Positions 34,093-42,269 of a DNA stretch of 64,000 bases are shown here, in pieces. The stretch covers positions 682,001-746,000 of the forward strand of contig NZ_BKAU01000005.1 in the NCBI RefSeq assembly GCF_007992715.1. The letters are read 5' to 3'. The translations under genes and the position numbers were made by a program. The number at the start of each line of letters is the position of its first letter. Position 1 is the stretch's first letter. The notes below the pieces were generated by a model. It saw only the letters and a program-made list of their open reading frames with translations. It was not told the origin of the DNA and did not search any database. The stretch comes from Chitinophaga cymbidii. Its GTDB lineage: Bacteria > Bacteroidota > Bacteroidia > Chitinophagales > Chitinophagaceae.

Positions 34093-34120
34093 ATCATTAC
34101 TATCCCTCTATGAAAACTTT

Positions 34121-34161
34121 AAGGCTGCCCCATGTCTCCTGCGGGCAGCCTTTTATTTTTT
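34121..34161 (+). terminator. Rho-independent terminator closing the SusC/SusD operon
   Basis: Stem AAGGCTGCCC/GGGCAGCCTT of ten pairs around a 12-base loop, followed by TTATTTTTT. It lies 28 bases after the last thioredoxin stop codon and before the convergent AlbA-type gene. Confidence 0.9.
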
Positions 34162-34181
34162 CTCCGGCTGACGCCCGGCGC

Positions 34182-35630
34182 TCAGGAGAGGTCAGATATT
34201 TCCCAGTAACCGCCTTTGTCGGGGCCTACCCGTTTGATGATTCCCAGGTCCTTCAGCCGGGCCAGCTGCTTTTCCACCGCCCGGGAAGAAATGCCCACTT
34301 CTTTTCCAATAGCCGACGCAGATAATCCATTACTCCGGAAGATCACCAGCAGGATTTTCTCCGAACTTTCTCCGAACTTTTCTCCGAACTTTCTCCGAAC
34401 TTTTCTCCGAACCTGGGGCCATCCACTTTCCTTTACTGGCGTGGTTTTCCCAATATTTTTCAGAGGAATGACCGTTTTGAATATATCGCCTTCTATAAAC
34501 TGCGGATGTGCACCAGGTGTATATACGCTGCAGTACCTGAATGTGCTCCTGACGCCTGAGCCTAATTCGTCTACCCTTCCCATTTCATTAAAGAATTTTG
34601 CAATAACAGGATTTTTAGGGAACGGGGCAAAGTTGGCTGGGTCGATTAACCCGGCTCCGTGGGGCCGGCTCCAGTTTTCGGCATACACCCGGTCTTTTTC
34701 AATGATGAGCTTGGCCGGAAAGGCATTTGTAAATTCCCGGTGAATGAGCAGGTTGCTGATCACTTCCCTGAACAGCCTGTCCCGCAGGCTGGTACGATGC
34801 TCGCCTTCCTGATAGAATTTATCGGGGAGATGCTTGCCGATAAACGACATTAACCGGTCGTAGCTGTCAACAAGATTGGTCCGAATATCATCCCTGTCAT
34901 CAAAACGATCCGGATTGCTGATCCTGACGATGGCGTCTGTTTTGTAATGCGGCAGCACATTCATGATGGTTTCGTCTTTTCCGAGAAGTAACGCTGCTGC
35001 GAGGGTATAGCCGCTTTTGCCCGTGAGCGGGTCTTTTTTGTACAAGCCTGCTGAACGCAGAAGCTCGTCATCCGACATTTCCATCCAGGGATGACCTGCC
35101 CGCTCATGCTCCGCAAGTACCCTTATCCTTTTAAACAGTGCCGGCTTAAAATCCGCAAGTTCCAGGTAAGGGAAGACGTTGTTTTCCGAATAGGTAGTCT
35201 GCTTCCGGAGATATAGTTTGGCTACCTGATCGGCATGTTTGGTAATGTCAAAATCCCCGTCATCGTTCCGGTCGAAAATCCGCCCGTTGGTATTATGTAC
35301 CTGCGAGCTTTCGGGTATGTACAGGTGAATTATTTTGCGGTCATCGATATCGATCACCTCCGGAGACAGATAAAACGGCGGGTTCAGCTTCTGGTGATTG
35401 TTGGCATTGGTGACGATATTGTGGATGATGTCCGGTATACAGTTTTCGATCACACCTTCAATGCCGCCGTTATTATTGACGCCAAGGAGCAAATGCCCGC
35501 CTCTCCTGTTCAGAAAGGCACAAACGGATTCAAAAGCGTCTTTATTCAATTCGAAGGCGGATGTTTTGAATTCTATTTCCAGTCCTTCACCTTGCTGCAA
35601 TATTTGCTGTAACTTGTCTGATGTCATCAT
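34182..35630 (-). CDS. AlbA_2/Schlafen-type DNA-binding regulator with GHKL-like ATPase and winged helix
   Basis: A 482-residue protein. The N-terminal AlbA_2 domain (10-140) has LEIEFKTSAFELNKDAFESV and GGHLLLGVNNNG. The middle GHKL-like ATPase (about 265-385) has FREVISNLLIHREF and GRVDELGSGVRSTFRY. The C-terminal winged helix (about 420-480) has LSASAIGKEVGISSRAVEKQLARLKDLGII. These RecG-C-like proteins are widespread and poorly understood. A 58-base tandem repeat just before the winged helix is read through all three frames, so copy changes would switch off the C-terminal domain. Confidence 0.85.
   Translation of the reverse strand: MMTSDKLQQILQQGEGLEIEFKTSAFELNKDAFESVCAFLNRRGGHLLLGVNNNGGIEGVIENCIPDIIHNIVTNANNHQKLNPPFYLSPEVIDIDDRKIIHLYIPESSQVHNTNGRIFDRNDDGDFDITKHADQVAKLYLRKQTTYSENNVFPYLELADFKPALFKRIRVLAEHERAGHPWMEMSDDELLRSAGLYKKDPLTGKSGYTLAAALLLGKDETIMNVLPHYKTDAIVRISNPDRFDDRDDIRTNLVDSYDRLMSFIGKHLPDKFYQEGEHRTSLRDRLFREVISNLLIHREFTNAFPAKLIIEKDRVYAENWSRPHGAGLIDPANFAPFPKNPVIAKFFNEMGRVDELGSGVRSTFRYCSVYTPGAHPQFIEGDIFKTVIPLKNIGKTTPVKESGWPQVRRKVRRKFGEKFGESSEKILLVIFRSNGLSASAIGKEVGISSRAVEKQLARLKDLGIIKRVGPDKGGYWEISDLS
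34355..34412. repeat. Five-unit 12/11-bp tandem repeat inside the AlbA-type gene
   Basis: Units TTTTCTCCGAAC and TTTCTCCGAAC alternate 12-11-12-11-12 (period 23). In the gene they encode VRRKVRRK, then FGEKFGE, then SSEK, i.e. the same DNA read successively in three frames. Gain or loss of one unit, or of one 23-bp pair, shifts the frame before the winged-helix domain. Confidence 0.85.
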
Positions 35631-35751
35631 CTTGCTTTTAACAATGGAACATAATATGGCCAGGGAAACGGATCACAGATCCAGGTCCCGGACCGGGTAC
35701 AAACACATAAAAGGTGGGGTAGCTTGATGAAGGTAGTTAATTTCGGTACCG

Positions 35752-36384
35752 TTACAAAATTCCATGTTGTTTTGCGAAGTTCAGCAGTCCTGCCGTGTTC
35801 TTCACTTCCAGTTTCCGCAGGATGTTCTTGCGGTGGGTGTTTACGGTGAACTCGCTGATCGACAGCTGATGGCCGATCTCTTTGCTTGTCAGCTCACTGC
35901 CCACCATCCTGATGATCTCCACTTCGCGGCGCGTGAGCTGGTATTTTTTCATGAACTCGTCGATGAAGTAGGCGGGCAGCGATGTTTCCGGCTGCAGTAA
36001 CTCCTCGAAATACTCTTGTCCGGAGAGAATGGCCCGGATGGCGGTCTTTAAGACGGCGGCGGAGCTGTTTTTCAGCAGGTAGCCGTTGGCGCCCAGCTTG
36101 CGCACTTCTGCCTGCAGCTGTGGCTGGTTATAGTTCGTCAGTACCAGCACTTTTACATGAGGATGTTGCTTTTTGAGCAGCTCCAGCGTTTTGATGCCGT
36201 CGATATGCGGCATGTTCAGGTCCAGTAAAACAATGTCTACCGGCGATACGGCCAGGCGGTCCAGCAACTGGCGGCCGTCGTTGACGGGTGGCAATATTTC
36301 CCACTCGCCGGGTTCGTGTAGTACGGCGGTCAGTCCGTCTATGAGTAGCTGGTGGTCGTCTGCAATGATCAGTCGGTGCGGCAT
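35752..36384 (-). CDS. NarL/FixJ (LuxR-type) response regulator
   Basis: A 210-residue regulator from MPHRLIIADDH. The receiver has an acidic pair at residues 8-9 and its phospho-acceptor Asp in IVLLDLNMPHIDG. The LuxR-type helix-turn-helix is at about 145-205 (LTRREVEIIRMVGSELTSKEIGH, EFTVNTHRKNILRKL). Its stop is 121 bases from the AlbA-type gene start. The 7TMR kinase gene lies 14 bases upstream on the same strand and is its likely partner. Confidence 0.92.
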   Translation of the reverse strand: MPHRLIIADDHQLLIDGLTAVLHEPGEWEILPPVNDGRQLLDRLAVSPVDIVLLDLNMPHIDGIKTLELLKKQHPHVKVLVLTNYNQPQLQAEVRKLGANGYLLKNSSAAVLKTAIRAILSGQEYFEELLQPETSLPAYFIDEFMKKYQLTRREVEIIRMVGSELTSKEIGHQLSISEFTVNTHRKNILRKLEVKNTAGLLNFAKQHGIL

Positions 36385-36398
36385 AAGCAAATGTGGGT

Positions 36399-38213
36399 TT
36401 AATACAATTCAGTCAATGTTTTTCCCGGTAAGGGGATCTCGATATTAGTCATGGTGCCCTGTTGCAGCTGGCTGTCGATATTCATCCGCCCCTGCAGGTA
36501 TTCCACCTTGGAGCGCACGCTTCGCAGGAAGTCCGGCCCCATGGCGGCGAGGTCTATGCCCCTGCCATTGTCTTCCGTGATGATGGTGCAGCTGTCTTCC
36601 AGCTCTACCAGTTGTATCAGCACGTTGGAAGCACCGGCATGTTTTATGATATTCTGCAACAGTTCCTGTATGATACGGTAAATCGTGTGCTGGTAATTGG
36701 ATGGATACGACAGCTCATTTTTGAAGCCGACCAGTATCAGTTCTATCTTCATCTTCCCCGAGGCGTTGGCGATCTGCACCATGTCACTGATGGCATGCAG
36801 CAGCCCGTATTTTTCGATGGCTACCGGCGTCAGCTGATGACTGATGTTGCGGATCGTGTGACTGACGGTCATCAGCAATCCCCGGGTTTGTTCTATCGCC
36901 GGTTCATTCTTTGCAGCGCCGAGGTTCAGCGAGGCGAGGGACAGCATCGAACCGATCTCGTCATGCAAGGTGTCGGCCAGTTGTTTCCGTTGTGCCGCTT
37001 CCACGGTGATGATCGTATCTGTCAGCGCTTTTTGCTGTTCGTTCATTTGCAGCAGCACCGCTTCCTTTTCTTTTCTGTAGGTGTTGAAACGTGCGGCCAG
37101 CCCGAATGTGATGATGATCATTTCCAGCACCACACCGGTGAATACGCCGAAGTGCGAGAAAAATTCCGGCAGCTTTACCTTACCGAGATGATAAAGGCTT
37201 TCGGCGGCCACGAAAGCAAGCAATACAGTGGTGCCGGCCAGGTAGAGGAGGGCGGGCATGTTGCCTTTGCGGATCTTCTGGATCAGTGCGCCGATAATGA
37301 AAAAAACACCGATCAATGTAAAAACCGGAATGGTGCTTTGCAGGAGCATGCTGTACCGCTCGAAAACGGTGTAGTCCATCGGCCAGAGGATCAGGGCGAG
37401 CGTAACGGCCCAGATGAACTGGAAGCCCCATAATATCTTGCGGTTGCGCCCTTTCGGGTCCAGGCCGATGAAGGCGCTGAGGAATTGTACGCTTACAATG
37501 AGGCTGGCTGTGGCAAATGTCAGCCGGGAACGGCTGGCGAAATAAACGGAATCCGGCCACAAATAGTGAAACCCCAACCCCCGGTTCGCCCATATCCAGC
37601 CCAGCATACAAAACACGTAAAGTGCGTACCATCCATACACCATCTCCCGCGTGGTGGCGAAAAGGAATATGCCGAAGAGTATGATCAGCAATATAGTGCC
37701 GGTGAGTATGCCGTTCATCAACGCCTCCCCGGTCCGGATGTCTTGCAGCTCCTGCATGGTAACGAGCTTCAGCGGGGCCTGCAGGGATTCGAAAGCTTTG
37801 TCCACTTTCAGCAGGTACAGCGGGGCCCGCGGTTCCAGCGGGAAAGCGAAAGTATTGTGAATAAGCGGCCGTTGGTAAAAAGGATGGAAATCTCCCGTAA
37901 CGGCAAGCAATGCGGCCGCACTATCCTTCACCGCATACCATTCCAGGTGGTTGACATGCGCGTTATCCGCTACCAGTATCAGTTCCTTTGGCTGCGGAAT
38001 AGCACCCAGCGCCACCCAGTACACGGATTCCGTAAAGCCCGGGTTCAGGTAGGAGGGCGCCAGCGGCCGGAATTTCCCCTGCCGGTACGCTTCCAGCGCC
38101 TGTGTGGCCGTTGCGTTGCGGGTATGGTCTTCCCACACATGGAAATTACCCCGCTGCGCCAGCGCAGCAGCGGAGGAAAAAAGAAGTAGGATCAGCAAAA
38201 GGGACCGCCGCAT
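36399..38213 (-). CDS. 7TMR-DISM sensor histidine kinase (HisKA_3 type)
   Basis: A 604-residue kinase from the ATG at 38213, with signal peptide MRRSLLLILLLFSSAAALAQ; the long upstream open frame has no such signal. A periplasmic 7TMR-DISMED2 domain (25-160) precedes seven membrane helices (about 180-395), a coiled linker and a HisKA_3 domain with QLADTLHDEIGSMLSLA. The ATPase follows (IIQELLQNIIKHAGASN, ITEDNGRGID). It should phosphorylate the LuxR-type regulator downstream. DISMED2 domains often bind carbohydrates. Confidence 0.9.
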   Translation of the reverse strand: MRRSLLLILLLFSSAAALAQRGNFHVWEDHTRNATATQALEAYRQGKFRPLAPSYLNPGFTESVYWVALGAIPQPKELILVADNAHVNHLEWYAVKDSAAALLAVTGDFHPFYQRPLIHNTFAFPLEPRAPLYLLKVDKAFESLQAPLKLVTMQELQDIRTGEALMNGILTGTILLIILFGIFLFATTREMVYGWYALYVFCMLGWIWANRGLGFHYLWPDSVYFASRSRLTFATASLIVSVQFLSAFIGLDPKGRNRKILWGFQFIWAVTLALILWPMDYTVFERYSMLLQSTIPVFTLIGVFFIIGALIQKIRKGNMPALLYLAGTTVLLAFVAAESLYHLGKVKLPEFFSHFGVFTGVVLEMIIITFGLAARFNTYRKEKEAVLLQMNEQQKALTDTIITVEAAQRKQLADTLHDEIGSMLSLASLNLGAAKNEPAIEQTRGLLMTVSHTIRNISHQLTPVAIEKYGLLHAISDMVQIANASGKMKIELILVGFKNELSYPSNYQHTIYRIIQELLQNIIKHAGASNVLIQLVELEDSCTIITEDNGRGIDLAAMGPDFLRSVRSKVEYLQGRMNIDSQLQQGTMTNIEIPLPGKTLTELY

Positions 38214-38268
38214 AGGTATGGTTGTGCTCTTTAGGCCGTCAAGATACATATAATCAGGCAGATATGTA

Positions 38269-38334
38269 TTCGTTAAGCCAAATGGTGGTTCTGTTAAGTG
38301 AACGGCAGTTTTGAACAATTTTTGGGGATATTTG
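38269..38334 (+). promoter_or_regulatory. Predicted autoregulated promoter of LytS/LytTR module 3
   Basis: Boxes TTCGTTAAG (38269-38277) and TCTGTTAAG (38290-38298) start 21 bp apart. A 28-bp gap leads to GATATTTG (38327-38334), a one-mismatch TAnnTTTG. Each box differs at one position from the general LytTR half-site [TA][AC][CA]GTTN[AG][TG]. The gene starts seven bases after the -7 element. Confidence 0.6.
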
Positions 38335-38341
38335 GTGTTAT

Positions 38342-39172
38342 ATGCGCATCGTAAAGATTGTTCGCCCGGCGGGGTACATTTCACTGCTGCTATTGGTAAA
38401 GAGGGTCCGGGCTGAATCGTTACAACAGAAAGTGCCGGGTGGTTTGGGGCTGGAAGCCGTTGTTGTGTTGATCCTGCTGGTAATGACCGTTGCCGCGTGC
38501 CTGTACGGCTACCGGCGGTTGCAGCAGCGCGTGCGGGCACAGCAGGAGGAGATCGTGCAGCTGAACCAGCTGCTGAAGCTGAAGATATTGCAGGCCAGGC
38601 TTAATCCGCACTTCCTGTTCAATTCCCTCAATGCCTTACAGTATTTTATTGCAAAGGACGATAAAAGGACCTCGCTGCAGTACATCGGGCGGTTCTCCGG
38701 TTTCCTGCGGAAAGTGATCGTTTTCGGGGACGAGGTATTCATCCGGCTGAAAGATGAAAGCGATATGATCGGCGAATACCTGCGGCTGGAACAGTACCGC
38801 TTCCCGGGGCGCTTTGAATATGAGGTGGAGCTGGATGAGGAAGTGGACCAGACGGGCGTTCCGCCGCTGATCACCCATACGCTGCTGGAAGATGCATTGT
38901 ACAGGGGCGTGCTGAACCTCCCCCAGGCTACCGCCGGCAGGATTCGTGTAACCCTGAAAGGAACGGATGATGGCGTTATGATCGAGGTGTGGGACAATGG
39001 CGGCGACCGCCGGCAATCCGAAAAGCAGGAGCAGATGAAAGGCATTTATGACGGCAAGGAAGACCTCCTCGAAAGAAGGATACAGGTATTCAACCGGCAG
39101 CATTCCCGCAAGATCAGCCACCACCTGGAATCCGGCGAAACATGGAACAGGGCGGTACTCGTTATTACCTGA
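38342..39172 (+). CDS. LytS-type histidine kinase, degenerate (module 3)
   Basis: A 276-residue protein with one clear membrane helix (about 38-58) and perhaps a short hydrophobic N-terminus. The phospho-acceptor region is intact (His90 in LNPHFLFNSLNALQ). The ATPase is damaged: the N-box reads LLEDALYRG where family members have ENAxKHG, so the Mg-binding Asn is Asp184, and the second G-box (GxGLxNxxxRL) is not recognisable. Autophosphorylation is doubtful. The LytTR regulator follows 48 bases on. Candidate LytTR boxes lie just upstream. Confidence 0.82.
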   Translation: MRIVKIVRPAGYISLLLLVKRVRAESLQQKVPGGLGLEAVVVLILLVMTVAACLYGYRRLQQRVRAQQEEIVQLNQLLKLKILQARLNPHFLFNSLNALQYFIAKDDKRTSLQYIGRFSGFLRKVIVFGDEVFIRLKDESDMIGEYLRLEQYRFPGRFEYEVELDEEVDQTGVPPLITHTLLEDALYRGVLNLPQATAGRIRVTLKGTDDGVMIEVWDNGGDRRQSEKQEQMKGIYDGKEDLLERRIQVFNRQHSRKISHHLESGETWNRAVLVIT

Positions 39173-39220
39173 ATATTCACCTATTTTAATATTTTTGTCC
39201 TTACCTCAAACAATGTATGT

Positions 39221-39979
39221 ATGAAATACAGCGCGCTGATCGTCGAAGATGAAAAACTGAGCCGCGATTTCCTGAATAACCTTGTCCGTGACTTCTGCCC
39301 CCAGCTCGAAGTAACCGGTACGGCCGGTTCTGTGGAAGAAGCCGTGGAATTTATCAACCAGCATCACCCCCGCATCGTTTTTATGGACATTGAAATGCAG
39401 ACAGGCACGGCCTTCGATGTGCTGCAGCAGGTCAGTGACCATCATTTTCATGTGATCTTCACTACGGCATTCGATCATTATGCGATCCAGGCTATCAAAT
39501 TCAGCGCGGTGGACTACCTGCTGAAACCCATCAACCTCGAAGAGCTGGAACAGGCCGTGGCAAAGGCCGTGAAGCAACTGGGCAGCCAGGGGGAAGATCA
39601 GCGGCTGGAAGTGCTGCTGCGCAACTTCAAAAAATCATCGGATGAAGATTACTCCATCAGCCTTTCCACTTCCGACGGCGTGCATTACGTGTCCCTGTCC
39701 ACCATCATCCGGCTGGAAGCCAAGGGGCCTTACACCACCTTCTTCCTGAAGAACGGCAGCCCCATCATGGTGAGCAAGAACCTGAAGGAGTATGAAATGA
39801 TCCTTGGCGGGCATGGCTTCTTCCGTATCCACAACTCCTATATCATCAACCTGAAAGAAGTAAAACGCTGGATCAAAACGGACGGCGGTTATGCCGTTAT
39901 GAGCGATGACGCCATGGTGGCGATCTCTCCGAAGAAAAAAGACGAGTTCATGTTGCTGATGTCTCACCGGACGGTGTAA
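39221..39979 (+). CDS. LytR/AlgR-type response regulator (module 3)
   Basis: A 252-residue regulator. The receiver domain has phospho-acceptor Asp56 (VFMDIEMQTG), acidic residues near 9-11, and FTTAFDHYAIQAIK and YLLKPINLEEL. The LytTR domain is at 145-245 (FFRIHNSYIINLKEVKRWIK). The preceding LytS-type gene is its presumed partner but looks enzymatically weak, so another kinase could feed it. Its 3' end overlaps the convergent hybrid kinase gene by 32 bases. Boxes matching LytTR half-sites precede its own operon and the divergent pair at 43.8 kb. Confidence 0.93.
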   Translation: MKYSALIVEDEKLSRDFLNNLVRDFCPQLEVTGTAGSVEEAVEFINQHHPRIVFMDIEMQTGTAFDVLQQVSDHHFHVIFTTAFDHYAIQAIKFSAVDYLLKPINLEELEQAVAKAVKQLGSQGEDQRLEVLLRNFKKSSDEDYSISLSTSDGVHYVSLSTIIRLEAKGPYTTFFLKNGSPIMVSKNLKEYEMILGGHGFFRIHNSYIINLKEVKRWIKTDGGYAVMSDDAMVAISPKKKDEFMLLMSHRTV

Positions 39980-42266
39980 GCTTTTGCAGTTTCTCCGGTG
40001 TGATCCCGCGCAGTTCCTCCACTGCTTTTGCGCAGGTCTGTTTCACCTTTTTAAACGCTTCCAGGATATTGTCGCCGCCCTGTTCGATATGCAGCAGGGC
40101 GTCGCTGGTTTCGTTCAGGCCAAAAAGCCCGGTGGACGTACGCAGCGTATGCGCGATCTTGTACATGCCGTCCCGGTTATTATCCAGGATGGCGGTTTCC
40201 AGCGCTTGTATGCTCGCAGGGTTCTCCTGCACGAAAGTATGGATCAGGCTCATTACAAAAGCATGATTGCCGCGGGTCTGCTGCAGCAGGTAGCCGAGAT
40301 CGGTAACCGCCGGTTGCGTGTATTGGGTGATAACGGCTATCACATCCTCTTCCCGAACGGGTTTGGTGAGGTAACCGTTCATGCCTGCCTCGAGGTACCT
40401 GTCTTCTTCCTTGCCGAAAACATGCGCGGTAAAGGCCACAACGGGCGTATCCAGCTGCAGCGTTTTTCTTATTTCCACGGTGGTTTCATAACCGTCCATT
40501 CCGGGCATGTGAAGGTCCATCAGCACAATGTCTACCTTCGTATTCTTCAGGCATTGCAGCGCTTCCTGCCCGTTGCCGGCCACGCTCACAGTGTAGCCGT
40601 TGCGCTTCAGCATGTGGGCCATCAGCTGCCGGTTGATCGCTTCATCTTCCACTACGAGTACATGCTTGTGCCCGTGGCCCGAAACAGGTCTGCGGGAGGC
40701 GGCTGGTATCTGCGCCGGCGCGGCTTTTTCAAAAGGCAGGCGGATGATGAAGGTCGTTCCCTTGTTTTCCGCGCTGTTCACGCTGATGGTGCCGCCATGC
40801 AGCTCTACCAGCTCCCTTGTGATGGCGAGCCCCAGGCCGGTGCCGCCGTATTTCCGGGTGATGGTGGTGTCCGCCTGCGTAAAACGTTCAAAGATCATCG
40901 CCAGGTTTTCCGGTGCAATGCCGATGCCGGTGTCTGTGATGCGGATCTGCACTTTCACCTGTGTGGCGGTCATTTCAACGATGGTGCAGTGGATCTCTAT
41001 GTCGCCTTCTTCCGTGAATTTGATCGCGTTGCCAATGAGATTCAGCAATATTTGCGTCAGCCGCAGACTGTCGCCCAGCACGGGAAAGCTCAGCCGCGCA
41101 TCCATATGCGACCGGTATTGCAGGCCCTTGCTCCGCGCCTTGGATTCCAGCATGGTCTGCACATTGCGGAAAAGGTCGGGGAGGAAAACGGCGCTGCAGT
41201 CGATATCTATTTTACGGGCGTCCAGCTTGGAGAGGTCCATGATATCGTTGATAATGGCGAGGAGGCTGTTGCCGGAGGTCTGGATGGCGTGCAGGTATTG
41301 CTGCTGCTGCGGATCGAGCGGTGTTTTGTACAGCAGGTCGGAATAGCCGATGATGGCGTTCAGCGGCGTTCTGATCTCATGGCTCATGTTCGCCACAAAA
41401 TCGGATTTCGCCCGCGAGGATTCTTCCGCCAGTATGCGCGCCTTTTCCATTTGTTCCTCCACGATCTTCCGCTGGAAGAAAGTGGGGATAGCCGTAGGCA
41501 CGCGCTTTACCTGCGCCTGCTGGTATTTTTCAACATGCTTTTCGATCATGTGCGGTGGCGACATAATGAACGTGCAACGCTCATGCCCCTGCGCCGTGCA
41601 GCTTACTTCCACCGCCGTCAGTGGAATGCCGAAGCTCTCTTCGCACCATCCGGAGGAATAACCGGCGCTCATGATGCATACCGGCCATTTGGACAAAGCT
41701 CCGGCGCGTTTCCAGGCATCCGCTTCAAAGGAATACGGGTGATTGTATACCAGGTAGAAGTTATCGTCAGGCGTTGGGTTGCTTTCCGGCAGAATATCCA
41801 CGAACGCCCACCCGGCATAGGCAAAGTGCACCGTGCCGGCGGAGAGCTTGGAAATAGGATCGGTGAGCTGCATCTTTTCATGAAATGCTTTCGCGTCGTT
41901 CATGCCGATGGCGTGGGAAATATCGAACAGGAAATTGCGCCCGATGCCGAAGGCTTCCGTTTCCCCACGGTCCGCATACAGGCTCAGAATGCTGTCCAGG
42001 AAGTCTTTTGACAAAGCGGAGGCGCGCACCAGCACATACCTTTCATCGCTGATCTCGATGGTGCCTTTGGTGGGGTCCATGCGAACGTCGGAAAAATATT
42101 GTTTTACGGCGGCCTCTGCTTCTGCGAATAGCGGTTTAAAGTGCTCCGGTACCTGTACCGCGCTGCCGGTTGACCGGACGATCATCTGGTTGCGTAACAG
42201 GGCATTCTCTTCTTCCAGCTCCCTTATCTTTTGCTGCAATGCAGCTATGCTGGTGGATTCGTACAT
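39948..42266 (-). CDS. Hybrid histidine kinase with V4R/XylR_N-type sensor domain
   Basis: A 772-residue soluble hybrid kinase. An N-terminal coiled coil (1-30) precedes an XylR_N/V4R-like ligand domain (40-240) ending in VSCTAQGHERCTFIM, the conserved C-x4-G-x3-C-x-F. Then come HisKA with His296 in NMSHEIRTPLN, HATPase (GNAIKF, DTGIGI, GTGLGL), a receiver (VDIVLMDLHMPGMDG) and a C-terminal HPt domain (IAHTLRTSTGLFGL). V4R-type domains sense small hydrophobic or aromatic molecules. The monooxygenase gene lies three bases downstream of nothing else: its stop is four bases beyond this start, so co-transcription is likely. Confidence 0.88.
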   Translation of the reverse strand: MYESTSIAALQQKIRELEEENALLRNQMIVRSTGSAVQVPEHFKPLFAEAEAAVKQYFSDVRMDPTKGTIEISDERYVLVRASALSKDFLDSILSLYADRGETEAFGIGRNFLFDISHAIGMNDAKAFHEKMQLTDPISKLSAGTVHFAYAGWAFVDILPESNPTPDDNFYLVYNHPYSFEADAWKRAGALSKWPVCIMSAGYSSGWCEESFGIPLTAVEVSCTAQGHERCTFIMSPPHMIEKHVEKYQQAQVKRVPTAIPTFFQRKIVEEQMEKARILAEESSRAKSDFVANMSHEIRTPLNAIIGYSDLLYKTPLDPQQQQYLHAIQTSGNSLLAIINDIMDLSKLDARKIDIDCSAVFLPDLFRNVQTMLESKARSKGLQYRSHMDARLSFPVLGDSLRLTQILLNLIGNAIKFTEEGDIEIHCTIVEMTATQVKVQIRITDTGIGIAPENLAMIFERFTQADTTITRKYGGTGLGLAITRELVELHGGTISVNSAENKGTTFIIRLPFEKAAPAQIPAASRRPVSGHGHKHVLVVEDEAINRQLMAHMLKRNGYTVSVAGNGQEALQCLKNTKVDIVLMDLHMPGMDGYETTVEIRKTLQLDTPVVAFTAHVFGKEEDRYLEAGMNGYLTKPVREEDVIAVITQYTQPAVTDLGYLLQQTRGNHAFVMSLIHTFVQENPASIQALETAILDNNRDGMYKIAHTLRTSTGLFGLNETSDALLHIEQGGDNILEAFKKVKQTCAKAVEELRGITPEKLQKLTPSGETSAT

Positions 42267-42269
42267 ACA

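Noticed and set aside
34355..34412. Tandem repeat as a CRISPR array
   Set aside because: Units are 11-12 bp without spacers and lie inside a coding frame.
39984..42011. 675-codon frame opposite the hybrid kinase
   Set aside because: All kinase, receiver and HPt motifs are on the minus strand; antisense shadow.
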